A stretch of 39,332 nucleotides of DNA from Candidatus Zhuqueibacterota bacterium. GTDB lineage: Bacteria > Zhuqueibacterota > Zhuqueibacteria > Residuimicrobiales > Krinioviventaceae. Under the pieces are notes generated by a model. That model was not told the DNA's origin. It ran no database searches and was given only the letters and a program-made list of their open reading frames with translations. Positions 26,049 through 34,321 of this stretch are shown here, in pieces. The DNA is taken from the NCBI GenBank assembly GCA_016928775.1, contig JAFGKD010000054.1, positions 64,001 to 103,332 on the forward strand, written 5' to 3'. Position numbers and translations under genes: made by a program. The stretch's first letter is position 1; the number at the start of each line of letters is the position of its first letter.

Positions 26049-27248
26049 ATGATCAGATTATATTTTTTAAGCTTTATTCTGCTCGTTTTTTCGTGTGACT
26101 CGTCAAAGCAGATTCAGGTGCCCTTTTCCTATCAAGAGGTCAGTACGGCGATTGGTCACCCCAAAATAGCGGATGTTGATCGCGACGGTTTTGGTGATAT
26201 TCTCCTGCACTGCCACCGCGACGACATGCATATTAAAGTCGAGAATCGACAGATCCGCATGGAATGGTTGCGTTGGCCCGATTTAAGCGTCTATCCTATT
26301 GCGTTTGGCGATTTCATCGGCGACCGCATGGGATTGGGTGATATAAATGGTGACGGTACACCGGACGCAGTGACGGGAAAAGTTGTTGGTGATGAGGTGC
26401 ACATATTTTGGTATGAAAATCCTTTTGCAAAAGCGTCGCTGGATCCATCAAACGAATGGACTGAAAGATATATTGGCCTCATTGAAGATCACATTAAAGA
26501 TATATTAGCTGCGGATATGAATGCTGATGGAAAGATGGATGTCATCGTTCGATCGCACGAGATTTCCAGGATATACTTTCAAAATAACGACAGCTGGTTC
26601 GCTAAAAAGCTCGAGCATCCGCGCAAAGAGGGGATGGCGATTGGTGATCTCGATGGCGACGGGGACCTTGATGTCATCTTGAATGGCTTTTGGCTGGAGA
26701 CGCCGGACGATTTGCAAAATGGCGAATATATCTTCCACAATATCGATGAAAAATGGTACCAACAAAATAGCGGCAGTTGGCAGGACAATTGTTGCTACGT
26801 TGGGGTAGCGGATCTGAATGCTGATGGTTTGAATGACGTCATTTTGGCGCATTCAGAAAAAGCCGGGTATCCGCTTGCTTGGTATTCGGTGGAATCAAAA
26901 AACAAGGTCAGAACTGGTCCGTGGATAGAGAATACAATTGCAGATCGATTTGACTGGTGCGAAACGGTTGATGTCGGTGATGTTGATCTCGACGGCACGC
27001 TGGATATCATGGCCGCAAAATTTCGTCGGCACGATCCGGAAAACTATGATAATGCACCACCATATCCAGTTGCCCTTTTTTACAATATAAAGGGTGATGC
27101 TTCTGAATGGACAATGCAGGTACTTGATTCTACGGGCATCTATGCCGGTGTATTAGGTGATGTTGGCGGCGATGGCGATCTCGATGTTCTCGGACCCCAG
27201 AGTTACTATATTGGTCCGATTCGGCTATGGGAAAATCAACTAAAATAA
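26049..27248 (+). CDS. VCBS/FG-GAP repeat lipoprotein
   Basis: Envelope lipoprotein, 399 residues: lipobox VFSC with Cys16. It then has seven calcium-loop repeats of the DxDxDGxxD type (ADVDRDGFGD, GDINGDGTPD, ADMNADGKMD, GDLDGDGDLD, ADLNADGLND, GDVDLDGTLD, GDVGGDGDLD), which matches a seven-bladed beta-propeller. Such proteins usually bind carbohydrate or other surface partners; no catalytic residues are evident. ATG 26049 has AAAGGTG upstream. It lies between cytoplasmic enzyme genes on the same strand and resembles the protein at 37928 (both share a W-x-ENP motif between blades), so the two are probably paralogues serving the same substrate. Confidence 0.85.
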   Translation: MIRLYFLSFILLVFSCDSSKQIQVPFSYQEVSTAIGHPKIADVDRDGFGDILLHCHRDDMHIKVENRQIRMEWLRWPDLSVYPIAFGDFIGDRMGLGDINGDGTPDAVTGKVVGDEVHIFWYENPFAKASLDPSNEWTERYIGLIEDHIKDILAADMNADGKMDVIVRSHEISRIYFQNNDSWFAKKLEHPRKEGMAIGDLDGDGDLDVILNGFWLETPDDLQNGEYIFHNIDEKWYQQNSGSWQDNCCYVGVADLNADGLNDVILAHSEKAGYPLAWYSVESKNKVRTGPWIENTIADRFDWCETVDVGDVDLDGTLDIMAAKFRRHDPENYDNAPPYPVALFYNIKGDASEWTMQVLDSTGIYAGVLGDVGGDGDLDVLGPQSYYIGPIRLWENQLK

Positions 27249-27272
27249 TCCATTTCAATTGAGGATGGTAAA

Positions 27273-28124
27273 ATGACTCTGCAAAGCATGACAGCAATGC
27301 TCAAACGCGCGCAAAAATATGCCTATGCCGTTGGAGCGTTTAATATTCTCGACTACAATTCCATGAAAGCTGTGGTGGATGCGGCCGAAGAGTTGCATTC
27401 GCCGGTGATCATTCAGACCTCGGTCAAGACCGTACTTTTTTGGGGCTATGAGCCGGTGATCGCATGGGCGAGGCAGCTTGCAGAAAATGCGACTGTTTCA
27501 ATTGCCATCCACCTGGACCATTGCAAGGATTTAAAAGTGATTCAAAATTGCATCGATGCGGGATGGACGTCGGTGATGATCGATGCCTCGACAATGCCGT
27601 TCGAAGAGAATATCGCGCTGACACAGAAAACGCTCGAAATGGCACGTCCCAAAAACATTTCCGTCGAAGCTGAGCTTGGCGCTATCGTCGGCGTGGAGGA
27701 CGATATTCATGTCAAGGAACAGGACGCCCATTTGGCTGATCCCGAGCAGGCGGTGCAGTTTTGTCATACGCTGGCAATCGATTGTTTTGCGCCGGCCATC
27801 GGCACAGCGCATGGTGTTTACAAAGGCGAGCCCAGGATCGCCTACCATCGCATCGAGGAGATCGCCAGACGAACAGGTGTTCCGCTGGCGCTGCACGGCG
27901 GCACTGGCTTGTCCGAGGACGTTTTTTACAGATGCATCGCCCTCGGATGTGCCAAAGTGAATATTTCCACCCAACTCAAATATGCCCATATCAATGGATT
28001 TGTCGATTATCATCTGCAAAACAAGGTGTATAATCCTCTCAAACCTTTGCAAGCGCAATACGAAGCTTTAAAAGCGGCCGTTATGGAAAATATAAAATTG
28101 TTCGGAAGCGAGGGCAAGGCGTAA
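27273..28124 (+). CDS. Class II (zinc) ketose-bisphosphate aldolase
   Basis: Cytoplasmic aldolase cleaving a ketose (bis)phosphate to DHAP and an aldehyde, 283 residues, the size of the GatY/KbaY/IolJ branch. The HLDHC motif is at 80-84: D82 is the catalytic acid and H83 a zinc ligand; H180 (IGTAHG) and H208 (ALHGGTG) are the other zinc ligands. VEAELGAIVG (131-140) and KVNISTQLK (phosphate binding) are also present. GAGGA precedes ATG 27273. The stop directly abuts the E2 ATG. The natural substrate could be fructose-, tagatose- or another ketose-phosphate; the neighbouring fructokinase-like gene favours a ketose route. Confidence 0.93.
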   Translation: MTLQSMTAMLKRAQKYAYAVGAFNILDYNSMKAVVDAAEELHSPVIIQTSVKTVLFWGYEPVIAWARQLAENATVSIAIHLDHCKDLKVIQNCIDAGWTSVMIDASTMPFEENIALTQKTLEMARPKNISVEAELGAIVGVEDDIHVKEQDAHLADPEQAVQFCHTLAIDCFAPAIGTAHGVYKGEPRIAYHRIEEIARRTGVPLALHGGTGLSEDVFYRCIALGCAKVNISTQLKYAHINGFVDYHLQNKVYNPLKPLQAQYEALKAAVMENIKLFGSEGKA

Positions 28125-29387
28125 ATGGTCACACCCATCAACATGCCGCAGGTCGGTCAGGATATTGAAACTGCTGTCGTCACGGAATGGAAAGTCAAGT
28201 CAGGCGACAAAATTAAGGTTGGGGATGTTATTGCGCTGGTTGAATCGGACAAGGCGGTGTTTGAGGTGGAGGCGTATGCAGCAGGAACGATAACCGAAAT
28301 CGTGGTGGAGGAGGGCGAGGAGGGGAAGGTTTTTGAGCCGATGGCGTATATGAGAACAGAAAAAGAGACGCTGGTTGAAGGGGAGCGGAGCGACGAACAG
28401 GGAGAAGGGAGAAAGGAAGAGGGAGACCGGAGGCCGAAAACCGGAGACAGGGATAAAGAGGATATTGAACAGTCCACTTTCAGCGTTCCACACTCAACAC
28501 ATCGCCCTTTTGCCAGTCCCTCTGCGCGTCGTTTGGCGCGGCAGCATGACATTGACTTGTCGACGCTTGCAGGGTCCGGGCCGAATGGCAGAATTGTCAA
28601 GAAAGATATTCTGAAGGCTTTTGAGCAGTCAGCTATCGGCCATCAGCCATCAGCCAAAGACGAAGAAATGAAAGCCGACAGCCGACAGCCAAATACTCAG
28701 TCTTTGCAGTCTGCCGTGGAGGATAAAGATCATGCCATTCCATTCACAAAGATTCGCCAAACTATCGCGGATCGGATGACGCGCAGCGCCACGACCATTC
28801 CACATTTTTATCTCTGCATACACGCGGATATGACAGCGGCGTTGGCGTGGCGGGAATCGTACAATGTGACCGCAGTCGAAAAAATATCGATTAATGATAT
28901 GCTTATCCGCGCGGTGGTGCACTCGTTGAAAAAATTCCCAAGAATGAATGCGCATGTTGAATCCGATAAACTCATTGCGAAAAAGGATATCAATATTGGC
29001 GTCGCGGTATCGCTTGGCGAAGGCCTGATTGTACCGGTGATCCCCAGAGCAGATGCGCTTTCGCTTGATGAAATTCATGTTGCCGCAAAAAACGCGGCGC
29101 TGCAGGCGAAGAGTGGTGTCATGAAAATAACCGATCCCGGGACGTTCACGATCAGCAATTTGGGAATGTTCGGTGTTCATCAGTTTACACCGATCATCAA
29201 TCCGCCGGAAGCCGGAATCCTGGGCGTCGGCGCGGTCGAGAAACAGTTTGTTCCCGGACCCAATAATTCCTTTGCCGTACGAGAAAAAATAAAACTGACG
29301 TTAGCCTGTGACCATCGCGCCATTGACGGCGCTTATGCCGCGGAATTTTTGAATAGCATGCGGTCATTTTTGGAAAAATTTGAATAA
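28125..29387 (+). CDS. Dihydrolipoamide acyltransferase (E2) of a 2-oxoacid dehydrogenase complex
   Basis: Core subunit that takes the acyl group from E1 and passes it to CoA, 420 residues. One lipoyl domain (about 1-78) has lipoylation site K43 in ESDKAVFEVEA. The peripheral subunit-binding domain is at about 129-166 (SPSARRLARQHDIDLSTL, then GPNGRIVKKDI). The catalytic domain spans about 203-420, with H397 and D401 in CDHRAIDG. The two linkers (about 86-125 and 168-190) are unlike normal Ala/Pro-rich linkers: they are polar and encoded by low-complexity repeat-like DNA. ATG is adjacent to the aldolase stop. No E3 gene is in the window, so a lipoamide dehydrogenase must come from elsewhere. 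Confidence 0.94.
   Translation: MVTPINMPQVGQDIETAVVTEWKVKSGDKIKVGDVIALVESDKAVFEVEAYAAGTITEIVVEEGEEGKVFEPMAYMRTEKETLVEGERSDEQGEGRKEEGDRRPKTGDRDKEDIEQSTFSVPHSTHRPFASPSARRLARQHDIDLSTLAGSGPNGRIVKKDILKAFEQSAIGHQPSAKDEEMKADSRQPNTQSLQSAVEDKDHAIPFTKIRQTIADRMTRSATTIPHFYLCIHADMTAALAWRESYNVTAVEKISINDMLIRAVVHSLKKFPRMNAHVESDKLIAKKDINIGVAVSLGEGLIVPVIPRADALSLDEIHVAAKNAALQAKSGVMKITDPGTFTISNLGMFGVHQFTPIINPPEAGILGVGAVEKQFVPGPNNSFAVREKIKLTLACDHRAIDGAYAAEFLNSMRSFLEKFE
28381..28500. repeat. Degenerate purine-rich repeat inside the E2 gene, first linker
   Basis: A run of near-repeats such as GGAGAAGGGAGAAAGG, GGAGACCGGAGG and CCGGAGACAGG, ending in CCACACTCAACAC. It encodes E2 residues about 86-125 between the lipoyl and subunit-binding domains. 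The same kind of sequence, in the opposite orientation, lies in the intergenic DNA at 29426-29461. It seems an intergenic-type repeat captured in frame. Confidence 0.55.
28626..28691. repeat. Degenerate short-period repeat inside the E2 gene, second linker
   Basis: Consists of CAGTCAGCTATCGGCC, CATCAGCCATCAGCC (7-base period) and, after about 15 other bases, AGCCGACAGCCGACAGCC (7-base period). It encodes E2 residues about 168-189 between the subunit-binding and catalytic domains. Confidence 0.55.
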
Positions 29388-29425
29388 TGATAAAATGAGG
29401 TGAATAGAGAAGAACATGGTCACCA

Positions 29426-29461
29426 CTCCTTTCTCCTTTTTCCCTTCTCCGTTCTCCTCTC
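29426..29461. repeat. Pyrimidine-rich degenerate repeat between E2 and HAD genes
   Basis: A 36-base run of CTCCTTT / CTCCTTTTTCCC / TTCTCCGTTCTCC near-repeats. Its reverse complement shares GGAGAAGGGA followed by AAAGGA-like words with the first linker repeat in the E2 gene 1 kb upstream. It directly precedes the AAGGAG ribosome site of the HAD gene. Confidence 0.5.
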
Positions 29462-29476
29462 AAAAAGGAGTCTATT

Positions 29477-30193
29477 GTGCTAAAAGCAATCATCTTTGAC
29501 TGTGATGGCGTGCTCGTCGATACCGAAAAAGACGGCCACCGAGTGGCGTTCAATCGCGCCTTTGCCAAAATGAATTTGCCGCATGAATGGAGTGTGGAAA
29601 AATATCACGAGCTGCTGCAAATCGCTGGCGGCAAGGAGCGCATGCGGCATTTTTTTAATGAGGCCGGATGGCCGGACGATGTGGGTGACCGAGATGCTTT
29701 CATCAAACAATTGCACAAATTAAAAACGGATCTGTTCATGCAAATCATTGAATCCGGCAAATTACCATTGCGGCCCGGTGTTGCACGATTCGTGGATGAA
29801 GCGATTGCGGATGGCATCACCCTGGCGGTGTGCTCGACCTCGAATGAGCGCGCGGTAAATTTGATCGTTGAGAAATTGATCGGTCCTGAACGCAAAAAAC
29901 ATTTTGCCGCCATCCTTGCCGGTGATGTGGTCTCGAAAAAAAAGCCCGATCCCGAAATTTATCATCTGGCACTCATGAAACTCCATCTGAATCCCCGGGA
30001 GTGTGTGGTTATTGAAGACAGTCGTGTTGGCCTATTGGCGGCAAAAGCTGCTGGTGCGTTCTGCGTGGTGACGACAAACTACTATACTGAACGCGAGGAT
30101 AGTTCGGAAGCGGATGTCGTCGTACCGGAATTGGGGGACAAAGGACATGAAAAAATCACCGTTCGGTTTTTGAAAGCGCTAGTGAAGGATTAA
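29477..30193 (+). CDS. HAD-superfamily phosphatase, CbbY-like
   Basis: Cytoplasmic sugar-phosphate phosphatase or phosphomutase, 238 residues. Motif I is FDCDGVLVDTE with nucleophile D8 and acid/base D10; the following KDGHRVAFN is characteristic of CbbY/CbbY-like proteins (xylulose-1,5-bisphosphate phosphatase in photosynthetic organisms). Motif II is in CSTSNERA, motif III in KKKPDPEIY and motif IV in VVIEDSRVGLLAA. A beta-phosphoglucomutase-like role is the alternative. The start is GTG 29477 with AAGGAG six bases upstream. Its stop overlaps the ATG of the kinase gene by one base (TAATG), so the two are translationally coupled. It may remove or repair dead-end sugar phosphates of the pathway. 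Confidence 0.88.
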   Translation: MLKAIIFDCDGVLVDTEKDGHRVAFNRAFAKMNLPHEWSVEKYHELLQIAGGKERMRHFFNEAGWPDDVGDRDAFIKQLHKLKTDLFMQIIESGKLPLRPGVARFVDEAIADGITLAVCSTSNERAVNLIVEKLIGPERKKHFAAILAGDVVSKKKPDPEIYHLALMKLHLNPRECVVIEDSRVGLLAAKAAGAFCVVTTNYYTEREDSSEADVVVPELGDKGHEKITVRFLKALVKD

Positions 30194-31122
30194 TGAGCAT
30201 GAGAAAAATATTAGCCTTTGGCGAAATCCTTTGGGATCGGCTCCCCGATAAAACGATTTTAGGCGGTGCGCCGTTCAATTTTGCCTTTCGGGTGAATTCT
30301 CTTGGCGACTATGCTCTGTTTGTCAGCAGCCTGGGAATCGATGGGCTTGGTGACAAGGCGTTCGAACGAGTTCGCTCGCTCGGGCTTGATAGCTCCTTAC
30401 TACAACGCTGTACCGATTTTCCCACCGGCACGGTCGATGTCAGTTTTGACGAGAATCATATGCCTGATTTTGTCATCAATCCCAGCGTCGCCTATGATCA
30501 TATCGAATTGACGGAAACACTTTTGCATGCAACTGAGCAGGCGGAATGTTTGTGTTTCGGAACGCTCATTCAGCGCGCAGCAACTTCGCGCCAAACGCTT
30601 TACGAGCTCATCGACGCAACACCACAGGCGGTGAAATTTTTCGATATTAATCTCCGAAAAAAATGCTTTACAAAACAAACGATTCTATACTCTCTGGAAA
30701 AAGCGCATATCCTCAAAATGAATGACGATGAGGTGAATCAGTTGCGCGATATTTTGGGAATATCCTTTGAGACATATCCCGGCTTTTGCGAGTTTATCAT
30801 CAACGAGTTTGAACTGGACTATGTTCTCATCACATTTGGTGAGTTCGGTGCATTTGCACAATCATCACACGGAGAGCAGGTGTACGTGCCGGGGTACAAA
30901 ATCCACCTGGCGGACTCTCTTGGTTCCGGCGACGCGTTCTCCGCTGCTTTTGTTCATAGCATTTTGGGCGGCAATTCTCTGCAAGTGGCGTGTGAGCTCG
31001 GCAACGCGCTTGGCGCGCTGGTGGCAACGACGCATGGCGCCACGGCTGTCATGTCGCACAATGAAATTGAAACTTTTCTCCAAACAAAGTCACAACGCCT
31101 CACTCATCCCCAATTCTGTTAG
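30193..31122 (+). CDS. PfkB-family carbohydrate kinase, fructokinase-like
   Basis: ATP-dependent ribokinase-fold sugar kinase, 309 residues. The N-terminal sugar-binding motif GGAPFNFAFRVNSLG (24-38) and the FGEILWD start are those of bacterial fructokinases. DINLRKK (151-157) and the PfkB signature with catalytic base D247 (DSLGSGDAF, 241-249) complete the active site; the anion hole reads GSGD rather than the more usual GAGD. The product would be a ketose phosphate for the class II aldolase in the same cluster. It overlaps the HAD gene by one base; a second ATG six bases on is also possible. Confidence 0.9.
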   Translation: MSMRKILAFGEILWDRLPDKTILGGAPFNFAFRVNSLGDYALFVSSLGIDGLGDKAFERVRSLGLDSSLLQRCTDFPTGTVDVSFDENHMPDFVINPSVAYDHIELTETLLHATEQAECLCFGTLIQRAATSRQTLYELIDATPQAVKFFDINLRKKCFTKQTILYSLEKAHILKMNDDEVNQLRDILGISFETYPGFCEFIINEFELDYVLITFGEFGAFAQSSHGEQVYVPGYKIHLADSLGSGDAFSAAFVHSILGGNSLQVACELGNALGALVATTHGATAVMSHNEIETFLQTKSQRLTHPQFC

Positions 31123-31130
31123 GATAATCG

Positions 31131-32519
31131 ATGCAGAAATCCAATTATAACTTTTTCTATATCTGGTCCATTTCGCTGGTCGCCGCCATGGGCGGTTTAT
31201 TATTCGGCTATGACTGGGTGGTCATCGGCGGCGCCAAACCGTTCTTTGAGGAATATTTTTTTCTTGAAAATTCATCTCAAATCGGCTGGGCCATGAGCAG
31301 CGCGTTGTTAGGCTGTTTGATCGGCTCTGTTCTAAGCGGCGGATTAAGCGACAAGTTTGGCCGCAAAAGACTGCTTATTCTCTCTGGTTTTTTATTTATT
31401 TTATCAGCCATCGGCACCGCATTGGCGAACACTTTTTCCGCTTTTATCTGGTTTAGAATTTTGGGCGGCGTGGGTATTGGGCTGGCTTCCAATCTGTCAC
31501 CGATGTACATTGCTGAAGTCGCGCCGGCGGATATGCGCGGTCGTTTTGTATCGATAAACCAACTCAATATTGTCATTGGTGTGCTGCTGGCACAAATCGT
31601 GAACTGGCTTATTGCACAACCTGTTCCTGAAACAGCCAGTGCGACCGAAATCCTGAACTCCTGGAACGGTCAAATCGGCTGGCGCTGGATGTTTGCTGCG
31701 GAAACCATACCGGCTGCACTGTTCTTCCTCTTGATGTTTTTTGTGCCCGAGAGTCCACGCTGGCTGGTGAAAAACGGCCAGACCGTTGATGCGGAAAAAA
31801 TTCTGACCAAAGTTGGCGGGATAAATTTTGCACGACAGGGAATTGCGGATATTCTCAATACACTTGAGAATGAAATCGAGCAGGTCAATTTTAAGGATTT
31901 ATTTGAGCCAAAGCTTGTCAAAATACTTTTCCTGGGTATTTTCCTGGCGATGTTTCAACAATGGTGCGGCATCAATACTATTTTTTATTATGCGGAGGAA
32001 GTGTTCTCCGCTGCCGGATATGGAGTGAGCGATATTATGCTCAACATTGTTATTACCGGCTCAATCAATTTGATTTTTACGTTTTTGGCGATCAATACCG
32101 TCGATCGCTGGGGGCGTAAAATATTGATGCTCATCGGCGGCGGCGGCCTGGCCACGGTTTATGTGCTCATCGGCGGTGGTTATTTTCTGCACTTTCAGGG
32201 ATTGCCAATGCTCGTCCTGGTCATTTCAGCGATCGCCATTTATTCGTTCACCCTGGCGCCCATTGTATGGGTGTTGATTTCGGAAATATTTCCCAATCGT
32301 ATCCGCGGTGCGGCAGTATCCATTGCGGTTTTTTCACTGTGGGCGGCGAGCTTGATATTGACCTATTCATTTCCATTTCTCAATAATAGCCTGGGAACAG
32401 CCGGCACATATTGGTTGTACGCCGGCATCTGTTTAGTTGGATTTATTGTCATTTTCAAAAAACTGCCCGAGACCAAAGGGAAATCTTTAGAGGAGATCGA
32501 ACGTGAGCTGGTTGACTAG
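31131..32519 (+). CDS. MFS sugar:proton symporter (sugar-porter family, XylE/GLUT-like)
   Basis: Inner-membrane permease with 12 expected membrane helices, 462 residues. Sugar-porter signatures are all present: GGLSDKFGRKR between helices 2 and 3, PESPRWLV after helix 6, QQWCGINTIFYYAEEVF in helix 7 (sugar-binding QQxxGIN), VDRWGRK between helices 8 and 9, and PETKGKSLEEIE at the C-terminus. Members carry xylose, glucose, arabinose or inositol, and the residues seen do not decide among them. The gene starts 8 bases after the kinase and its end overlaps the GH31 start by 17 bases, so import and hydrolysis are coupled. Confidence 0.93.
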   Translation: MQKSNYNFFYIWSISLVAAMGGLLFGYDWVVIGGAKPFFEEYFFLENSSQIGWAMSSALLGCLIGSVLSGGLSDKFGRKRLLILSGFLFILSAIGTALANTFSAFIWFRILGGVGIGLASNLSPMYIAEVAPADMRGRFVSINQLNIVIGVLLAQIVNWLIAQPVPETASATEILNSWNGQIGWRWMFAAETIPAALFFLLMFFVPESPRWLVKNGQTVDAEKILTKVGGINFARQGIADILNTLENEIEQVNFKDLFEPKLVKILFLGIFLAMFQQWCGINTIFYYAEEVFSAAGYGVSDIMLNIVITGSINLIFTFLAINTVDRWGRKILMLIGGGGLATVYVLIGGGYFLHFQGLPMLVLVISAIAIYSFTLAPIVWVLISEIFPNRIRGAAVSIAVFSLWAASLILTYSFPFLNNSLGTAGTYWLYAGICLVGFIVIFKKLPETKGKSLEEIERELVD

Positions 32520-34155
32520 TTTCATCCATTTGTTGTTTTATGTGTATTTTTGGAGTTTGAATCCTTTATTTGCCACAGACGTTCAACAGCACGTGATTCC
32601 AATCCAGCCGGGTGAACGCTGGTGGGCCGGCGTCATCGCGGATGCCCATCTGTTTCCCATTTCCCAACAATCTTATCAATTTGATTTTTGCGCCAACACC
32701 GCCGGCAACCAGGGACAGCCATTATTGCTCTCCACGCATGGCCGATTTGTTTGGTCGGATGATCCATTTGCCTTTCAATTTGATGGGAAAGATCTGACAG
32801 TGACATCAAAGTTTAATTCGCTGCAAATTGGACAGCAGGGCGAAACGTTAAAAGAGGTTTACTCGCACGTCAGCCAAAAGTACTTTCCGCCCTCAGGCAG
32901 CATTCCTGCATCGCAGTTGTTTACGCATCCACAGTTCAACACCTGGATTGAATTCACTTACCAGCAAAATCAAAAAGGCATTTTGGAATATGCCCGTAAA
33001 ATTGCCGAACATGGATTCCCACCCGGTGTTTTTATGATCGACGAGGGATGGTTTGTTTCTTATGGGCAGTGGCAGTTTGATCCCGTAAGATTTCCCGATC
33101 CCCACGCCATGATGAAAGAACTGAAAAGTCTGGGATTCAAGGTGCTTCTGTGGGTATGCCCATACATGTCGCCGGATGGTCCGTTCTGGAAGGAACGGTG
33201 GCTCGATTTTATAAATGGCAAGGAAACCATCTGGATACTCAATACAAACAATACGCAGTTCCCGGCGGTGATGCAATGGTGGGACGGCTTTAGCAATGTG
33301 ATCGATCTTTCGCATCCGCAAGGTTTGGCCTGGTTTAATAAGCAACTGGATTTTCTGGTCGAGACCTATGGCATTGATGGATTCAAGTTTGATGGCGGCG
33401 ATGCAGTGCATTATTCGCAGCAACGCTTTTTGAGTCCGACTGTTTCGTATGATAAAGAGATCACGCCCAACGAACATTCGGAATTGTTTGTCAAATTGGG
33501 ACTGGATTATCCGTTCAATGAGTATCGGGCGGCGTGGAAAATGGCTGGACAGCCTATTGCCATGCGTTTACGCGACAAACGGCATGACTGGGAGGATGTG
33601 CAGAAACTGGTCCCTGGCAGCATTGCCCAGGGTCTGATGGGATATCCGTTTACCTGTCCCGACATGATTGGCGGTGGCGAATATCTCTCTTTTATTGATC
33701 TTGAGAGCGTCGATCAGGAGCTCATTGTGCGCGCCGCCCAATGTCACGCCCTTATGCCTATGATGCAGTTTTCTGTAGCGCCGTGGCGGGTGCTGGATGA
33801 AAAAAATCTGCACATCTGCGTCGAGATGGCGCAGCTTCACACAAACATGGGCGATGAAATAGTGACGCTGGCTAAAGAATCAGCAAAGACTGGTGAACCG
33901 ATCGTGCGGTCGCTTGACTATGAATTCCCGAACAATGGCTACGAAGAGATCACCGATCAATTTTTGTTGGGTTCATCCATCCTGGTGGCGCCGGTCGTCG
34001 AGAAAGGCGCGAGAACCCGCACGGTTGTTTTCCCGCCTGGAACGTGGAAGGATCAAGAAGGAATGGAATTTGTTGGGCCGAGCATGGAGATTGTCGAAGC
34101 GCCGCTGGAAAAGTTGCCGTGGTTCAGGAAAGTTAAGACAATGAGTCCTGAATAG
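32503..34155 (+). CDS. Secreted glycoside hydrolase family 31 (retaining alpha-glycosidase)
   Basis: Retaining exo-alpha-glycosidase, 550 residues. A signal peptide (about 1-25) sends it out of the cytoplasm. After a short N-terminal beta region comes the GH31 barrel: HGFPPGVFMIDEGWF, WVCPYMSPDGP, nucleophile D297 in GFKFDGGD and acid/base D387 in CPDMIGGGE. The FDGGD form and short N-terminus recall the MYORG-like branch (alpha-galactosidase/alpha-glucosidase) and not sulfoquinovosidases, which have an ADFGE-type motif. The GTG start at 32503 lies inside the end of the permease gene, with AGGAG seven bases upstream. The protein probably frees the sugar that the permease imports. Confidence 0.9.
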   Translation: MSWLTSFIHLLFYVYFWSLNPLFATDVQQHVIPIQPGERWWAGVIADAHLFPISQQSYQFDFCANTAGNQGQPLLLSTHGRFVWSDDPFAFQFDGKDLTVTSKFNSLQIGQQGETLKEVYSHVSQKYFPPSGSIPASQLFTHPQFNTWIEFTYQQNQKGILEYARKIAEHGFPPGVFMIDEGWFVSYGQWQFDPVRFPDPHAMMKELKSLGFKVLLWVCPYMSPDGPFWKERWLDFINGKETIWILNTNNTQFPAVMQWWDGFSNVIDLSHPQGLAWFNKQLDFLVETYGIDGFKFDGGDAVHYSQQRFLSPTVSYDKEITPNEHSELFVKLGLDYPFNEYRAAWKMAGQPIAMRLRDKRHDWEDVQKLVPGSIAQGLMGYPFTCPDMIGGGEYLSFIDLESVDQELIVRAAQCHALMPMMQFSVAPWRVLDEKNLHICVEMAQLHTNMGDEIVTLAKESAKTGEPIVRSLDYEFPNNGYEEITDQFLLGSSILVAPVVEKGARTRTVVFPPGTWKDQEGMEFVGPSMEIVEAPLEKLPWFRKVKTMSPE

Positions 34156-34163
34156 AATTTGTC

Positions 34164-34206
34164 GGATTTGGAGTGCGCCGTCTTTGTCGGCGCTCTGACG
34201 AAATCC
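34164..34206. repeat. Imperfect long hairpin after the GH31 gene
   Basis: GGATTT (34164-34169) pairs with AAATCC (34201-34206), and inside it GCGCCG (34175-34180) pairs with CGGCGC (34188-34193) around a 7-base loop. No T-run follows. It may end part of the transcripts or protect the upstream mRNA. Confidence 0.4.
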
Positions 34207-34261
34207 ACGCAAAACATGACTAGTCCGTAAAATGAAATACTCGAATGCACGTTTTGCGATG

Positions 34262-34282
34262 TGCGCTCACACAGTGAGCGCA
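34262..34282. promoter_or_regulatory. Inverted repeat upstream of the xylose-isomerase-like gene
   Basis: TGCGCTCAC (34262-34270), a 3-base gap, then GTGAGCGCA (34274-34282): perfect 9-base arms. It ends 39 bases before ATG 34322, a place suited to an operator; it differs from the gntR palindrome, so a second regulator or a small hairpin is possible. Confidence 0.45.
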
Positions 34283-34321
34283 TTCCAGGAGAATATAAAA
34301 CTAAATTTTAATGGAGGAGCT

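Noticed and set aside
32503..34155. Sulfoquinovosidase and a sulfo-EMP operon
   Set aside because: The nucleophile motif is FDGGD and not the ADFGE-type of sulfoquinovosidases, and no sulfolactaldehyde reductase is present.
34232..34321. N-terminal extension of the xylose-isomerase-like protein
   Set aside because: The extension covers the inverted repeat at 34262-34282, has no family similarity, and a strong GGAGGAGCT precedes ATG 34322.
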